DNA of 64,000 nucleotides from Neurospora intermedia (lineage: Eukaryota > Ascomycota > Sordariomycetes > Sordariales > Sordariaceae): assembly GCA_037102815.1 (NCBI GenBank), contig BTPP01000004.1:1674001-1738000 (forward strand). The letters are read 5' to 3'. This document shows, piece by piece, positions 1 through 11,596 of this stretch. Position numbers and translations under genes: made by a program. The notes below the pieces were generated by a model. That model saw only the letters and a program-made list of their open reading frames with translations, was not told the origin of the DNA and ran no database searches. Each line of letters opens with the position of its first letter. The first letter of the stretch is position 1.

Positions 1-1905
1 CTGGACGGACTGGTGAACGTCGACACGGGGGAAAGACCACCGGAGGCAGGTAACGGGGCCAGTAAGCATGCCCTTCATGGGCTTCTTGGAGATGGAGGCA
101 GCGTACTTGGACTCCTTGACGGTCATGGGAGCGGGGCGAGAGATATCACCGACAATGATGGGGGGACGGACGCAGCGGGAGCCATAAGACTGGACCCAGG
201 CGTGGGTGGTGAAGACGTAGCCGTTGAGGCGCTCACCGAAGTACTGAACCATGTCGTTACGCTCGGGCTCACCGTGGACGTAGACATCGAGGTCAAGCTC
301 ATCCTGGATCTTGACGGCGAGCTCAATCTCCTTCTCAATGAAGCGCTCGTACTCCTCGGCGGAGATCTCACCCTTGGTGAACTTGTTACGCTGAACACGG
401 ATCTCGGAGGTCTGGGGGAAAGAGCCGATGGTGGTGGTGGGGAAGAGAGGGAGAGAAAGGTGCTTCTTCTGCTCGGCGTAGCGAGTGTTGAAGGGGGCCT
501 TGCGGTTGTGCTGCTCAGGGGTAACCTGGGCCTGGCGCTCCTTGACAGCGGGGTCGTTGGTGCGCTTGGAGTCAGTGCGGGCCTTGATGGCAGCAGCGTT
601 GGCCTCAAGCTCAGCCTTGACAGCCTCGGGCTCGGTCACAGCCTTGGCGAGGGTAGCAACCTCCTTGACCTTCTCGACGGCGAAAGAGAACCACTCGTAG
701 ACATCAGAGGGGAGCTTCTTCTCGCTGGCGAGGGTGTGGGGAGTGTGGATGAGGGAGCTGGAAGTGGCGACGATGACGCGCTCAGGGCCAAGGGCCTTGA
801 CGGCAGTCTGGAGGATCTCGAGCGACTTGGCGAAGTCGTTCTTCCAGATGTTGCGGCCATCGACAACACCGGCAGAGAGGATCTGGTTAGGGCCGAGCTG
901 CTTGAGGACAGGCTCAAGCTGCTCGGGGTTGCGGACAAGGTCGACGTGGAGACCAGCAGCGCCGGAGAAAGCGGGGAGAACGTCGAAGTTGTGGACGATG
1001 TCACCGAAGTAAGTGGCAACGACGACCTTGGGGACGGCATCACCAGCGGCGGCAATGGCCTCGTAGGCGGGCTTGAAGGCAGCCTTGACCTCGGGGCGGA
1101 GATCGAAGACGAGGACGGGCTCGTCAATCTGGACAGACTCGGCACCAGCGGCCTTGAGCTGCTTCAGGAGCTCGACGTAGACAGGGACAAGCTTGTCGAG
1201 GAGGGTGATGGGGTCGACGGAGGAGCCACGGTCAGCCTTGCCAAGAGCAAGGAAGGAGACGGGGCCGACAAGGACGGGGCGGGTCTGGAAACCAGCCTCC
1301 TTGGCCTCGAGGAACTCGCGGACGGGCTTGGGGTCCTTGGCGAGGGAGAAGGTCTGGTTGTCCTGGAGAGTGGGCTTGACGTAGTGGTAGTTGGAGTCAA
1401 ACCACTTAACCATCTCGAGGGCGGGGACATCGACACCACCCTTCTGGTGGCCACGGCCCATGGCGAAGTACTCATCGAGAGGGGAGAGCTTCTGGGAAGT
1501 GTAACGCTCGGGAACAGCCTAGTATAGAGTGGAGCCAGTCAGTTGACGCAATCCCAGGAAGTGGAGATGGGGGTGGGGCTGCTTATAGTTGGAGGCCAAC
1601 GTACATTGAAGAGCTGGATGTGGTCGAGGACGTGGTCATAGTGAGCGAAGTCGTTGGAGGGGATGATGTCGACACCGGCATCCTTCTGGATCTTCCAGTG
1701 GGCGAGACGGAGCCTCTTACCCTCGGCGAGGAGAGCCTCCTGGGAGATCTTGTCAGCCCAGTAAGCCTCGTTAGCCTTCTTGAGGTCACGAAGGACACCC
1801 ATGCGGCTGAAGCATTATGTTAGCGATGTCGGTCCAGAGCCAATTGGTGTGATGGATAGCAGCCGGAGCAACTTACGGGAAACCCAGAACCGATGACTGG
1901 ACCAT
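1..1905 (-). CDS. met-8: Cobalamin-independent methionine synthase (MetE family), 3' end cut by window edge
   Basis: Transfers the methyl group of 5-methyltetrahydropteroyl-polyglutamate to homocysteine, the last step of methionine synthesis, in the cytosol. Three exons are visible: 1905-1877, 1806-1605 and 1518-1, with introns of 70 and 86 nt. Joined, they start MVQSSVLGFPRMGVLRDLKK, the usual MetE opening, and continue through QLFNAVPERY, the IDEPVLVFDL segment and TTIGSFPQTSEIRVQR to PVTCLRWSFPR at the edge. Roughly the first 580-600 of about 770 residues are present. The family's zinc-binding His/Cys/Glu/Cys ligands lie in the missing C-terminal part, so they cannot be checked. The 29-nt first exon makes the start easy to misplace; the ATG at 1905 is preferred because it restores the conserved N-terminus. 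Codon use is strongly C-ending, as in highly expressed Neurospora genes. The symbol met-8 assumes Neurospora. Confidence 0.96.
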
Positions 1906-4446
1906 TGTGATGTGTGATTGTGTGAACAAACGGAAATTAGGGGGGTATAGAAAGGACCTCGCGACTGCTCTTGGGACAAAGAGCAAGAATAGGCGAGGGG
2001 AAAAGGAGGACAGGATGGATGGAGGAATGATGGAAGGAGTTTCTGAGAAAGAAAGAGGGGGAGGTCCGAGTTTATTTATGTGAGGGGACCGAGCGAGGAA
2101 GTGGAGGGGGAGATCTGAGAGGGAAGCGGCCAGAGAGACGAGAAGAGGAAGCGCGAGTCAAAGTGGGCTGGTTGGATTGGATGGGTGGAAGACCGGGGAT
2201 GGGGGGTTCGAGTGCGGTGACCTAGTCTGATTTTCGGACCTTGGCCCGCCTTGGGAGGAATTGGGGTGAGCCTGGGCGTGGACAGCTGGAGGCCGTGATC
2301 GGTGTGGGGCTCACTCCTTCCACCTCACTCATGGCGCCCACCCTAGCTCAAGCTCTCCTCGCCTCTCTTTGGCCGGATTTTCTCACGAACAATGAATGTT
2401 ATGGACGGAACAGCTCAACAAAATGCACGCGGACTGACAGCTGGCAGATCTCAATGGAGGATGGGCATTTTGGTATTGTCTAGATTTTTTGATGTGTTCT
2501 TTTGTCGGCGGGGTAGCGCGACATGGGATGGCATTGACTGGTTTGAATTTGATGCTTGCTGTGCCTCTAGCATCTGCAGTTCTGCAGCTCTGCACTTCTC
2601 TGCACATGCGAGCGAGCCCCAGGAGGCGAACAACGGCTCGGCGCTGGTCAATCTCGCCCCCCATTGACCCATTGAGACTCCAACACTAATCTCTATGCCT
2701 CCGCACGAAACTCCGTACATACACTGCATCTCGCGCGACGCTCAAAAAAACTGAATTTTCAAATTGGCAATGAGGGGTGTCTATCTGTTGATGATTGTTG
2801 CGGGCGATTGTGGGCTACATACCTTACTCGAGCTGCAATGAACATCGCGGGGCTCACCAGGGGGTCTGGGTCGTACTGGGCAAGGGGTTACCGTCTCAAT
2901 CGCCAATGGCGCGCCAAACTCAAATCTTTGCACTCGCAGCATCAGGGACCAGGAGGCGGGGGTACTGGCGTGGGGCGCATGTTGCCGCAACCCACAAATC
3001 TTTCGACGCTTTTGTGAAGCTTCTGATTGTTTGCCAGTCAAAAAGGGACAGACTCACTCACTGGACGCCATCATGCCAGCTGTAGTGCTCCGGTTTTTGC
3101 CCGCATCAGCACCACTCAGGGACCACAGGCCCAATGAAAACTGTGATCGGCGGCTCTGGACTTTTACACTATTTACACGAAGTCCCTGGTACGGTCATAT
3201 CAAGATGACACGCAAACGCTATCCATCGAAGCGATGATGTGACCGGCCTTGTCTCCACCGGGCTGACTGGAGCTGGGAATAAAAGGAGTCATCCTCTGCA
3301 GCTCCAGGTCGGAATCCATGGCGATGAGGTGTGGTGAGGAGCCCGACTCCGTGCAGAAAGCCAGGACGACCATGCTATTTTTGCCCGTTGAACGGAGCGG
3401 CGGCGGGAGGGAACGCGCGGGGACCTCACTGCAATGCTTGTCTGGAAAATTTTGTGACCGAGCAGCCGATAGTCTGGGGAGCTCCATTTGGCCGCACAGG
3501 CCAGCCCCCGACGTTGCTCTCGGCCGATGGATTCGGGTCTTGGCAGCTAGGGGAGATTCGGCCTGGAGGTAGTATCGACGTTGAAGAAGTCAAGTTGGCC
3601 CATGCTTCTTTCAGTTCGTTTGAAGCTTCATTCTTTTATGTGGCCTGTGCTCAGGGGGAGCTGAAGAAGCTGTCACGTGGTAGAAAAGCGGCCCGAGCAC
3701 GAATCATACATATGTACTGCGTAGCTAGGGTGGTCCAAGCACCCTAGCGAGCCCAGTCCGCCCGTTCCTGAAGTCTATACACAACTTGGAAGCTTCGCTG
3801 TTGCTTCTTTGCCTGCCGTGAGCATGGAAAAGGTGGAGCAATAGAGAAGCAATGGAGAGTCATCATTGGACCATATGGTATTCCAGCTCCATTTGCTCAT
3901 TTTCCATGTTTATTAGTTCCCGCTTCCAACTGCAGTGGCTCCAACCAAGGAACGGGGCGTGGTGGTCCAGTCCGTCCTTGGTGTTTAGGTTGGGGAGTGA
4001 CATCGATTCACCGCACTGATTGCCTGCCCGACGCTGCCTGGACACTTGACACTGACCCTGACCCTGACACACGCAACAACAACAACACCCGACCGCCGCA
4101 AGTGCTGTCGTCGTCGTCGTCGTCATCACACGAGCGCTTCCACGGCGCATCGCAGTCCATACTTGCCATTTGCATCTTGTCTATCTACACCATAATCACT
4201 ACTCTAATTCAACTACTACTAGTCACCCCCATTCCGTGACTGCCGACCAAGAGGAGCTTGCTGCCTCTCTTTCGCCAGTTGCCTCTCCGCTCCTTGAACC
4301 CCCTTTTTCCCCTCGTCGTGTATCAGGTGTTGCTGCCTCCGTTTCCGCAGCCCCAAGCCTCTCTCTTCCTCGTCCGATATTTCTAGACCCCATCCGAGGG
4401 CCATCGAATTGCATTTAGTAATATACACGAGGAGGAACCGCCCGTC
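1906..4446. other. Divergent spacer between methionine synthase and pan1
   Basis: Shared upstream region of two genes transcribed away from each other. It holds the TATA-like box at 2071-2080 and, on the pan1 side (about 4010-4440), a C/T-rich leader with CAA and GTC runs. Open frames such as 3331-3747 show no recognisable domain. I see no RNA gene or mobile element. Confidence 0.6.
2071..2080 (-). promoter_or_regulatory. TATA-like element upstream of the methionine synthase gene
   Basis: On the minus strand this reads CATAAATAAA, about 165 nt before the start codon, followed by a pyrimidine-rich leader (GA-rich on the plus strand, about 1920-2060). Position and composition fit a fungal core promoter, but this is inference from sequence alone. 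Confidence 0.3.
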
Positions 4447-7400
4447 ATGTACTCGAACTCGAATGCCTTCCTCGGGGGCGCCAACAGCCTTCGTCCCGGC
4501 CAGCAGCCGCAGCAGCAACAGCAACAATACGGCGCCCCGAGTCCGTTTGGCCAACAGGGCCCGATGCAGCCTCAGCCGACCGGGTTTGCGCCGCAGCCGA
4601 CCGGGTTCGCTCCCCAACCTACCGGCTTTGGTCAACAACAAACCGGCTATGGTCAGCAACAACAGCAGCCGCTCCAGCAGCAGTTCACGGGATACCCGGG
4701 GTTGCAGGCCCCCCAGCAACAGCCTCAGCTTCAGCAACAGTTCACCGGTTTCCAGCCTCAGGCGACTGGCTTCCAGCCTCAGGCTACTGGCTTCCAGCCC
4801 CAAGCGCCCCAGCAGCAGCCGTTCCAGACCGGCATGCCTCCTGTCCCAGCGATTCCCCAGCAGTTCCAGCAACAGCAGTCGTTCCAGCAGCAGCAGCCAT
4901 CGATTCAGCAACCCCAGCCGACTGGGTTCCCATCCGTACAGATTCAAGCGCCGGCTCAACAGCCTGCCCCGACCGCCCAGGGTGGCATCGCCCCTCCTCC
5001 GCCCGTGAAGCCCCAGGCTACTGGCTTTTCCGAGATGGCCGCCTCTTTCCAGACGGCTGGGGGCAAGGGACGGAGGGCCGAGCAGAAGACCAACGCCGTC
5101 AAGATCCCCAACATCCGCCTTTCTTTCATCACGGCACATGACCAGGCCAGGTTCGAGACGCTTTTCAAGTCGGCTGTGGGAGAAGGACAGACTACCATGT
5201 CGGGTGAAAAGGCGAGAGATCTCCTTCTGCGGTCGAAGCTGGATGGAGACTCGCTATCACAGATCTGGACATTGGCGGATACCACAAGGTCTGGGCAGCT
5301 ACACTTCCCCGAGTTTGCCCTAGCCATGTACCTTTGCAACCTCAAGATCACTGGCAAGGCACTTCCTAGCGTCCTACCTGATCATATCAAGAACGAGGTT
5401 TCGAGCATGGTGGACATCATCAACTTTAGTATCAGCGACGATGCGGGCTCTAGCTCTGCCCCGGCATCTAACGCCCCCAGCTTTGCTACGCAACAGAATA
5501 CGGCGGCCGTTCCGACCATTCAACAGCCCCAGCCTCAGCCGTCAAACTCGGCGATTCTCCAGGCGCAGATGACTGGTTTTCCTGCTCAGCAAACCGGTTT
5601 CATGGGTCAGAACCAGGGCCTTCAACCCCAGCAGACTGGATTCCCGGGAATGAACCCCCAGCCAACTGGCTACGCCGGTCCTATGCCTCCCATGCCTCCC
5701 ATGCCGACCGGATTTGGCTCAGGTCTGTCGCCTAACGCTGGCCCTGGCGGCATGGTTGCTCCTCTCAACTCTCAGCCCACGGGAATGCCTGGACAATGGG
5801 GACTGGTCAACACGCCTGCCACCGGATTGCCTCTCATTGATGCGCTCCAGGCTCGCATGATGCCTCAACTGGGACGTGAACAGCGGAACTATACTACGGC
5901 CGGACTTCAAGGTAATGCCGTCATCCCCTGGGCCATCACCAAGGACGAGAAGACGAGGTACGATGCCCTGTTCCGGGCTTGGGATGGTCTGAACAAGGGT
6001 TTCATCGCTGGCGATGCTGCTATCGAGATCTTTGGTCAGAGTGGCTTGGACAAGCCTGATCTTGAGCGCATTTGGACCCTCGCCGACAATGGAAACAAGG
6101 GCCGCCTGGATTTGGATGAATTTGCGGTGGCTATGCATCTGATTTACCGCAAGCTTAACGGCTACCCTATTCCTAACCAGCTTCCTCCTGAGCTTGTTCC
6201 TCCTTCTGCGAGAAATCTCAGTGCGTCTATTGGTATGGTCAAAAGTATGCTTCATCAGGAATCCGAGCTCCGCAAAAACACTGGGGCCTCGTTGCTGCCC
6301 CAGAAGACCGGCGTCAGCTATCTTAAAGGCCACTCTTTCAAGAACACTGGGGCTAACCGCAAGGATGCTACCGTGTTCAAGAACAACGATGAAGAGGTGG
6401 GGTATCGCTCCAGCGCGCGCCGTCGCGTGGGCACGTCTCCTCGTCCTGAATCTCCGGCGGCCAGTAACTCCGGTGACGACCTGACTATCGAGCAGCTTCG
6501 CAAGAAGATCAAGGAGAAGCAGGTACTTCTTGATGCCATGGATTTCAACGATGAGAAGAACATGGAGGAGGACGACATTCTTGACAGACGCGACCGCCGC
6601 GAGGCCGATGAACTATACCGCCGTATCCGGAGAATCCAGGAGGACATTGACAATCATCCAGATGCCCAGCTGATGAGCGCCGACTCTGACGCCGAGAGAC
6701 GCGCACTTAAGCGCCAGCTGCAGCAGCTTACTGACAGAATTCCAGAGCTTGCGTCCCAGGTTCGGAAGACCGAGAAGGCCATTGCCGACGCCAGACTTGA
6801 GCTCTTCCGCCTCAAGGATGCCAAGGCTCATCCTAACAGCGCCGCCGCCATGGTCGGTACTGGTCCGGGTGGTATGGTCACCGAATCTGACAGAATCAAG
6901 GCCCGTGCGAAGGCTATGATGCAGCAGCGGACAGCTGCCTTGATGGGCAAGAAGATCGATATCGGTGATGATGATGCTGATGCCCCCAAGCGCTTGGAAG
7001 AGGAGAACATCAAAATCAAGACCGAAAAAGAGAACAACGAGCGCATGGTCAGAGACGTTGAAGATAGCGTCCGCGAATTCGCCAAGGGTATTGAGGATAG
7101 TCTCAAGGAGGGTGCTCAGGATTCCACCTCTGAACACGAGAAGCGTCGCTGGGAGGATGCCCTTGGCGTGGAGGACGAGGTCAGAGACTTCATCTTCGAT
7201 CTTCAGCGGGAAAGCCGGGCCGCTCGGATTCGGTCTCAGGACCGCCAGGGCGGCCGTAAGGCCACCCAGGAACCTGTCAAGGCTGAGGCCCCCGTTTCTG
7301 CCCGCGTAGAAACCCCTTCCCCGTCGATTTCGCGGACATCTACCCCGGCCTCCACTGCTGGTGGCGGTTCTTACTCTTCCTACAAGACGCCAGAGGAGCG

Positions 7401-9075
7401 CGCTGCCTTCATCAAGCAGCAGGCCGAGCAGCGCATGGCTGAGCGCCTTGCTGCTCTCGGACTCAAGGCTCCTGGTAAGCCGGGTGAGACTGCCGCTCAG
7501 CGAGCTGAGCGCGAAAGGGCTGAGCGAGCTGAGAAGCGGCGTCAGGCCGAAGAGGAAGATGCTCGTCGTGAGGCCGAAAGACAGGCGAAGCTGGCTGAAG
7601 AGGAGGGCGGGCCTGCGCCTGTCGCATCTCCCAAGGCCGATTCTCGCCCGCCCCCTCCGCCCCCGAGCAGAAAGGCCGGCAAGGCTGATGATAGACGCGA
7701 CGAAGAGGCTGCCGCTAAGAAGGCTGAGGAAGAACGCCTGGAACGTGAGCGCGAGGAGCAGGAGCGTGAAACTCGTGAGCTAGAGTAAGTCACTGTCTAC
7801 ATTGACACGTTTATGTTTACACTGTGACTAACGGTATATTACAGGGAAAGCGCCAAGGCCCAAGAGGACGAACTTGCCAAGGAACGTGCGGAAGCCGACG
7901 CTCGTCTCAAGGCCCTGGAAGAGCAAGTCCGTCTGGGCAAGCTGAAGAAGGAAGAGGAGAAGCGTAAGAAGAAGGCTGCTATGGCTGAGGCTAAGGAAAA
8001 GGAGGCCCAATTGGCTGCTCGCCGTGCCGAAATTGAGGCCGCCCGTAAGCGTGAAGAGGAGCTCCGCAAGCAACTCGAAGCGATCGACGATGAAGACAGC
8101 TCTTCTTCCGACGACGAGGGCCCGGAGCAAATCACTCCCCAGGCATCTACTCCTACTGTTGGTGGTAGCCAAGTCGGCACTCACGAACAGGAGCCCAACT
8201 CTCCCCCTCCTCCTGCCCCGGCGTCTGTGGCCTCGCCTCCCCAGATCGTTACGACTAGCCCCAACGCCGAGAGGGAGAGTCGCAACCCGTACTTCAAAAT
8301 GATGTCCCAGTCCTCTGAAGCATCTACTTCTTCGGTTGCCGCACCAGTCGCTTCGCCTCCTCCGCAGGCCGATGTCTCGACTAACCCGTTCCACCGCATG
8401 ACGCAGGCAGCCGCCGCGCCAGCTGCTGCTGTTAGCAGCGCTGTTAGTGGTGCTGTCAGCGGTATTAGCGATGCTATTAGTGGTGTAATGCCTAGCAGAC
8501 GTCGTCCCAACGATGATGATGATGATGACTGGGGCTCAGAGAAGGGCTCGGACGATGAGGACTCGGATGACGAGGGCAGACCGGGCGGCAATAGCGCCGC
8601 TGCGCTTGCCTCCATTCTCTTTGGTACCATGGCGCCTCCTCGTCCCCTGTCCGCCACCGGTGACAAGCCTACTGCAAGCACTCCTCCGGTTGTGAGCTCC
8701 CCTAGCTCGCCTCCCCCTCCTCCGGCCCCAGTGGAGCCCTCTGCTGGTTCTCCTCCTCCTCCTCCTCCGCCCCCTCCCCCGGGACCCCCTCCTGCTCCCA
8801 GCGGTGGTGCTCCCCCGCCGCCTCCTCCTCCTCCGCCTATGCCTGAGTCCGGAGCCCCTGCTGCTCCTCCCCCGCCCCCTCCTCCCGGTCCCCCTCCCGC
8901 TCCTGGTGCCGTTCCTCCCCCGCCACCCCCTCCTCCTGGTGGTGCTCCTGCTCCCTCTCTTCCTGCTGGAAGACCCGCTGGCCTCCTTGGAGAGATCCAA
9001 GCCGGCAGGGCTCTCAAGAAGACGCAGACGAAGGACAAGAGCCAAGCTGCTGTTGCCGGCCGGGTGCTCGACTGA
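4447..9075 (+). CDS. pan1: Actin cytoskeleton-regulatory complex protein Pan1
   Basis: Scaffold of the endocytic coat that links cargo adaptors to Arp2/3-driven actin assembly at cortical patches. Two exons, 4447-7784 and 7845-9075, flank a 60-nt intron (GTAAGT, CTAAC, ACAG) and encode 1522 residues. Order: Gln/Pro-rich N-terminus with PQPTGF repeats (about 40-130); EH domain 1 (about 228-312); a second TG-rich linker; EH domain 2 (about 496-585), with conserved IWTLAD in both EH domains; long charged coiled coil (about 677-1190); an NPF tripeptide near 1293; an Asp run near 1336; poly-proline (about 1396-1489); and a C-terminal WH2-like [14 protein letters not shown] (about 1490-1505). Several linker sites, such as [21 protein letters not shown] and LNSQPTG, fit the [LIVM]xx[QNST]xTG rule known for Ark1/Prk1 kinase targets in yeast Pan1. 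Without splicing the first exon ends in a TAA at the donor. Confidence 0.97.
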
Positions 9076-9980
9076 GCGATGTCTACAGTGTTCTACCATC
9101 GAGGCGTTGTCTTGGACCAGTGGCGTATGTGGCAATGGGGAGATGGTCATGCGGGAGTTAGGGGTTCATGCGGCTCGGATGCGAGCGGTGGTGGTACAGT
9201 TGTACTAGCTTGCTGCTGTGTCAGGTCAGGTTAGGGAGAAAGGATGTAGGAAGAAGGAGAAGGTATGGTATGGAGGTGGTTGGGGACGCGCATGGTGGAT
9301 GGTTACGCAGAAGGCGTTGTATGAAACAAAAATGTTGGATGGAGAGAAAGAGACCGAAGATTTTGTGCAGTGAAGGCGGATGGTTGCAAGGAGAAAGGAA
9401 GATGGAGAGAGAGAGAGAGAGACTGGAACAAGGGTGGTTGGGAAGACACAAGAATATGGATGGAGAAGACAGACGCACACGCAGGCACACACAGACACGT
9501 ACACATGGAACACATTCACACACGAACTCGATGGGCACAGGGCACGCATCGAGTCGAGTCTTGGTTTATCTACATCCACCTCTACCTCTACCTTTACCTA
9601 CTTCAGGACATGGATTGGACTTGTTCAAGTTCTAATCTCCTTGGTTATCGAGACGCAGTATAGTGTCTGTCGATCGAGGACTTGTTCTCTTTTTTTTTCT
9701 TTTGCAGAATAGTTGAATTCAGTGTATTTGATCATATTTGTTCGGACCCTAGTTTGTATTGCAACGGACCCGACTTGAGTGCAGTGAGCTCTTCGAGGAG
9801 TTTTCCCAAAAACGTCTGCCTCAACAAAGCAGAGCTTCGTAACCCCCCAACATCATTACCATTGCTATCCACGTACGAACGTCGAACGGTGGAACTCCAA
9901 GTAGCCGAACATGGTGTTGATGTACCGCTACCACCCTGCCACTCAATCTATGGTATTGCATCCATCATCTGGCAATGCCT
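9076..9980. other. pan1 3' flank with purine-rich tracts
   Basis: Follows the pan1 stop. It contains GA-rich sequence (about 9230-9470, including a short GA dinucleotide run near 9405-9422) and CA-rich sequence (9475-9530). Open frames here are low-complexity. It probably holds the pan1 3' untranslated region. No gene is supported. Confidence 0.5.
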
Positions 9981-9988
9981 TCTCAATG

Positions 9989-9994
9989 ATAAAA
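9989..9994 (+). promoter_or_regulatory. TATA-like box of the 5S rRNA gene
   Basis: ATAAAA lies 26-31 nt before the first base of the 5S gene. Neurospora 5S genes are known to need a TATA-like element at about -29 in addition to internal signals. The spacing fits; the assignment is inference. Confidence 0.45.
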
Positions 9995-10019
9995 CCCCTA
10001 GTTTCTGATATACTCTATC

Positions 10020-10138
10020 ACATACGACCATACCCACTGGAAAACTCGGGATCCCGTCCGCTCTCCCATAGATAAGCCAGTGAGGGCCTGACTAGTAGTT
10101 GGGTCGGTGACGACCAGCGAATCCCAGGTGTTGTATGT
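10020..10138 (+). rRNA. 5S ribosomal RNA gene, divergent isotype (beta-like)
   Basis: The 119-nt segment starts ACATACGACCATACCCACTG and ends GTTGTATGT. Its ends pair over 9 bp (10020-10028 with 10130-10138, one G-U). A second helix pairs 10034-10040 with 10077-10085 around one bulged A. Universal 5S blocks are present, such as CCCGTCCGCTC, AAGCC, TAGTAGTTGGGT and GACCAGCGAATCCC. As I recall it, the main Neurospora (alpha) 5S RNA has GGTGTGG and GGTGGGTGACCACC in the helix positions where this copy has CCACTGG and GGTCGGTGACGACC, so both sides of the helices differ and pairing is kept. That argues for a working minor isotype rather than a pseudogene. Neurospora 5S genes are scattered singly instead of in tandem, which matches this lone copy between protein genes. 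Transcription runs in the same direction as pan1. Confidence 0.95.
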
Positions 10139-10157
10139 TTTTTTTCCACTTTTTTTT
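10138..10157 (+). terminator. RNA polymerase III T-tract terminator of the 5S gene
   Basis: Two runs of eight T, at 10138-10145 and 10150-10157, directly follow the 5S 3' end. Runs of four or more T are the usual RNA polymerase III stop signal; the second run looks like a back-up. Confidence 0.85.
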
Positions 10158-11564
10158 CCTCGTTTTTTGTTTCCACACCGTGCTAGGTTGTTTTTTGCCC
10201 CTATATATCGCTCATCTCTTCATGGTCGATTGGTTTGTTTCCTAATCTGGGGTTGATTAATGATTGTATTGGAAGAGATAAGGAGAGAGAGAAGATATGG
10301 ATGTGGTTGCTATATTGAAGAAATGAATTCAGTTGGAATGGATCCGATGAACTTTACTGTTTCTCGAGTTTTCGAAGCTGATGAAATTCAGTATCTCTGG
10401 AAAAATGTAAATAATCAGTTCCAATTTGAGTTTGCAAGGTAAGCAAGTGCTCACTGATTGCATATGATGGATGGCTTAAAGACTTTTGGTTTTTGGTTAT
10501 GTGCTGGGTGGTGGTGCAGTGGCTTGCGGACTTATTCTCCGTTTTGCATATTGTATGTATTGTATTGATACGACATAGGTATCGATATGACGATGTCGGT
10601 CGCCGTCCGCGCAATCCGCCAGGGCTGTTGTACCTACTGGTTACGTTTACTTATTTATTTCTATTGCCTATCTACCTACATATCAACCTAGCGGTAGTCT
10701 CTGCTCGTCTGCTATTTTGGTTCAGATCGGATTTAAAATGACAGCCTTAATTGCGGAGTAATGTTCGGTATATTCTGTCAAGCAGCAATTTTGCGCAGAA
10801 AATGGGGGTAGGTTATCGACGTATGTAGGTTGGTTGATTGATATCTTGACAGTACATACCCCTCTTCGACCAGCTAGTACCTGCTGTCTACATTGTACAC
10901 GTCCCGCAATAGTGAGTTACTATGTATTCAAGTCAATATCGAGGAGGGAGATCACTGTTTGTTGCATTTCGCTGGGGCTTCTGGTGCTAACTGTAGGTAG
11001 GTACCTCCAGTAACGGCGGCAAAACCAAGATTGCAAATCAACTAACGAACTGCACTGGAAGAGGTTGCATAAAGATGAAGGCTGGTGGTGGTGGAGGGTA
11101 CGGACCGAGTACGAATGAATCCTCGAGCCGTCGAACGGGATGGGCTTTGAAGGAAGCGAGAAGAGGACTGACGGGACGAGAGAGAGTGAGAAGGTGGGTA
11201 GACAAAAGTAGAGAGAGATAGGTAGAGATAGATAGACAGAGGTAGAGACAGGTAGAGATAGATAGATAGACAGACAGAAGGATAGGCAAAAAGATGTCGA
11301 CGGAGAAGATGCCCATCGATAGGTTGCAGTATCCTTTGTCTTGGTTTTTTTTTTTATGATATGATAGGTTTGTACACATTGGTTGACTGGATGTGAGTTG
11401 CTGAAAAAGTGCTGAAAGTCGCTAATATGTGATTGGGTCTCGAGTGTAAGTGGACAGAAAGTCCAACAGACAGAGGCAGCTTGACTTTTTGGGATGTGTG
11501 TTCGCGCAGATGCGCAGATGCGTCGGTCCAGAAAAGAGGGTTGCATATGCTGTGCTGTTGTGCA

Positions 11565-11596
<32 letters not shown>

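Noticed and set aside
13-1527. 504-codon open frame on the plus strand
   Set aside because: It is the antisense of methionine synthase. C-ending codons on the coding strand keep the opposite frame open; its product is a Leu/Gly/Asp/Val-rich string without a domain.
3331-3747. 138-codon plus-strand frame with several Cys residues
   Set aside because: The Cys pattern (CYFCPL, CNAC) suggests a finger at first sight, but spacing fits no zinc-binding family and composition changes along the frame; it lies in a divergent promoter.
8181-9038. 285-codon Gly-rich frame on the minus strand, and a similar one at 4219-5139
   Set aside because: They mirror the poly-Pro and Gln-rich parts of pan1.
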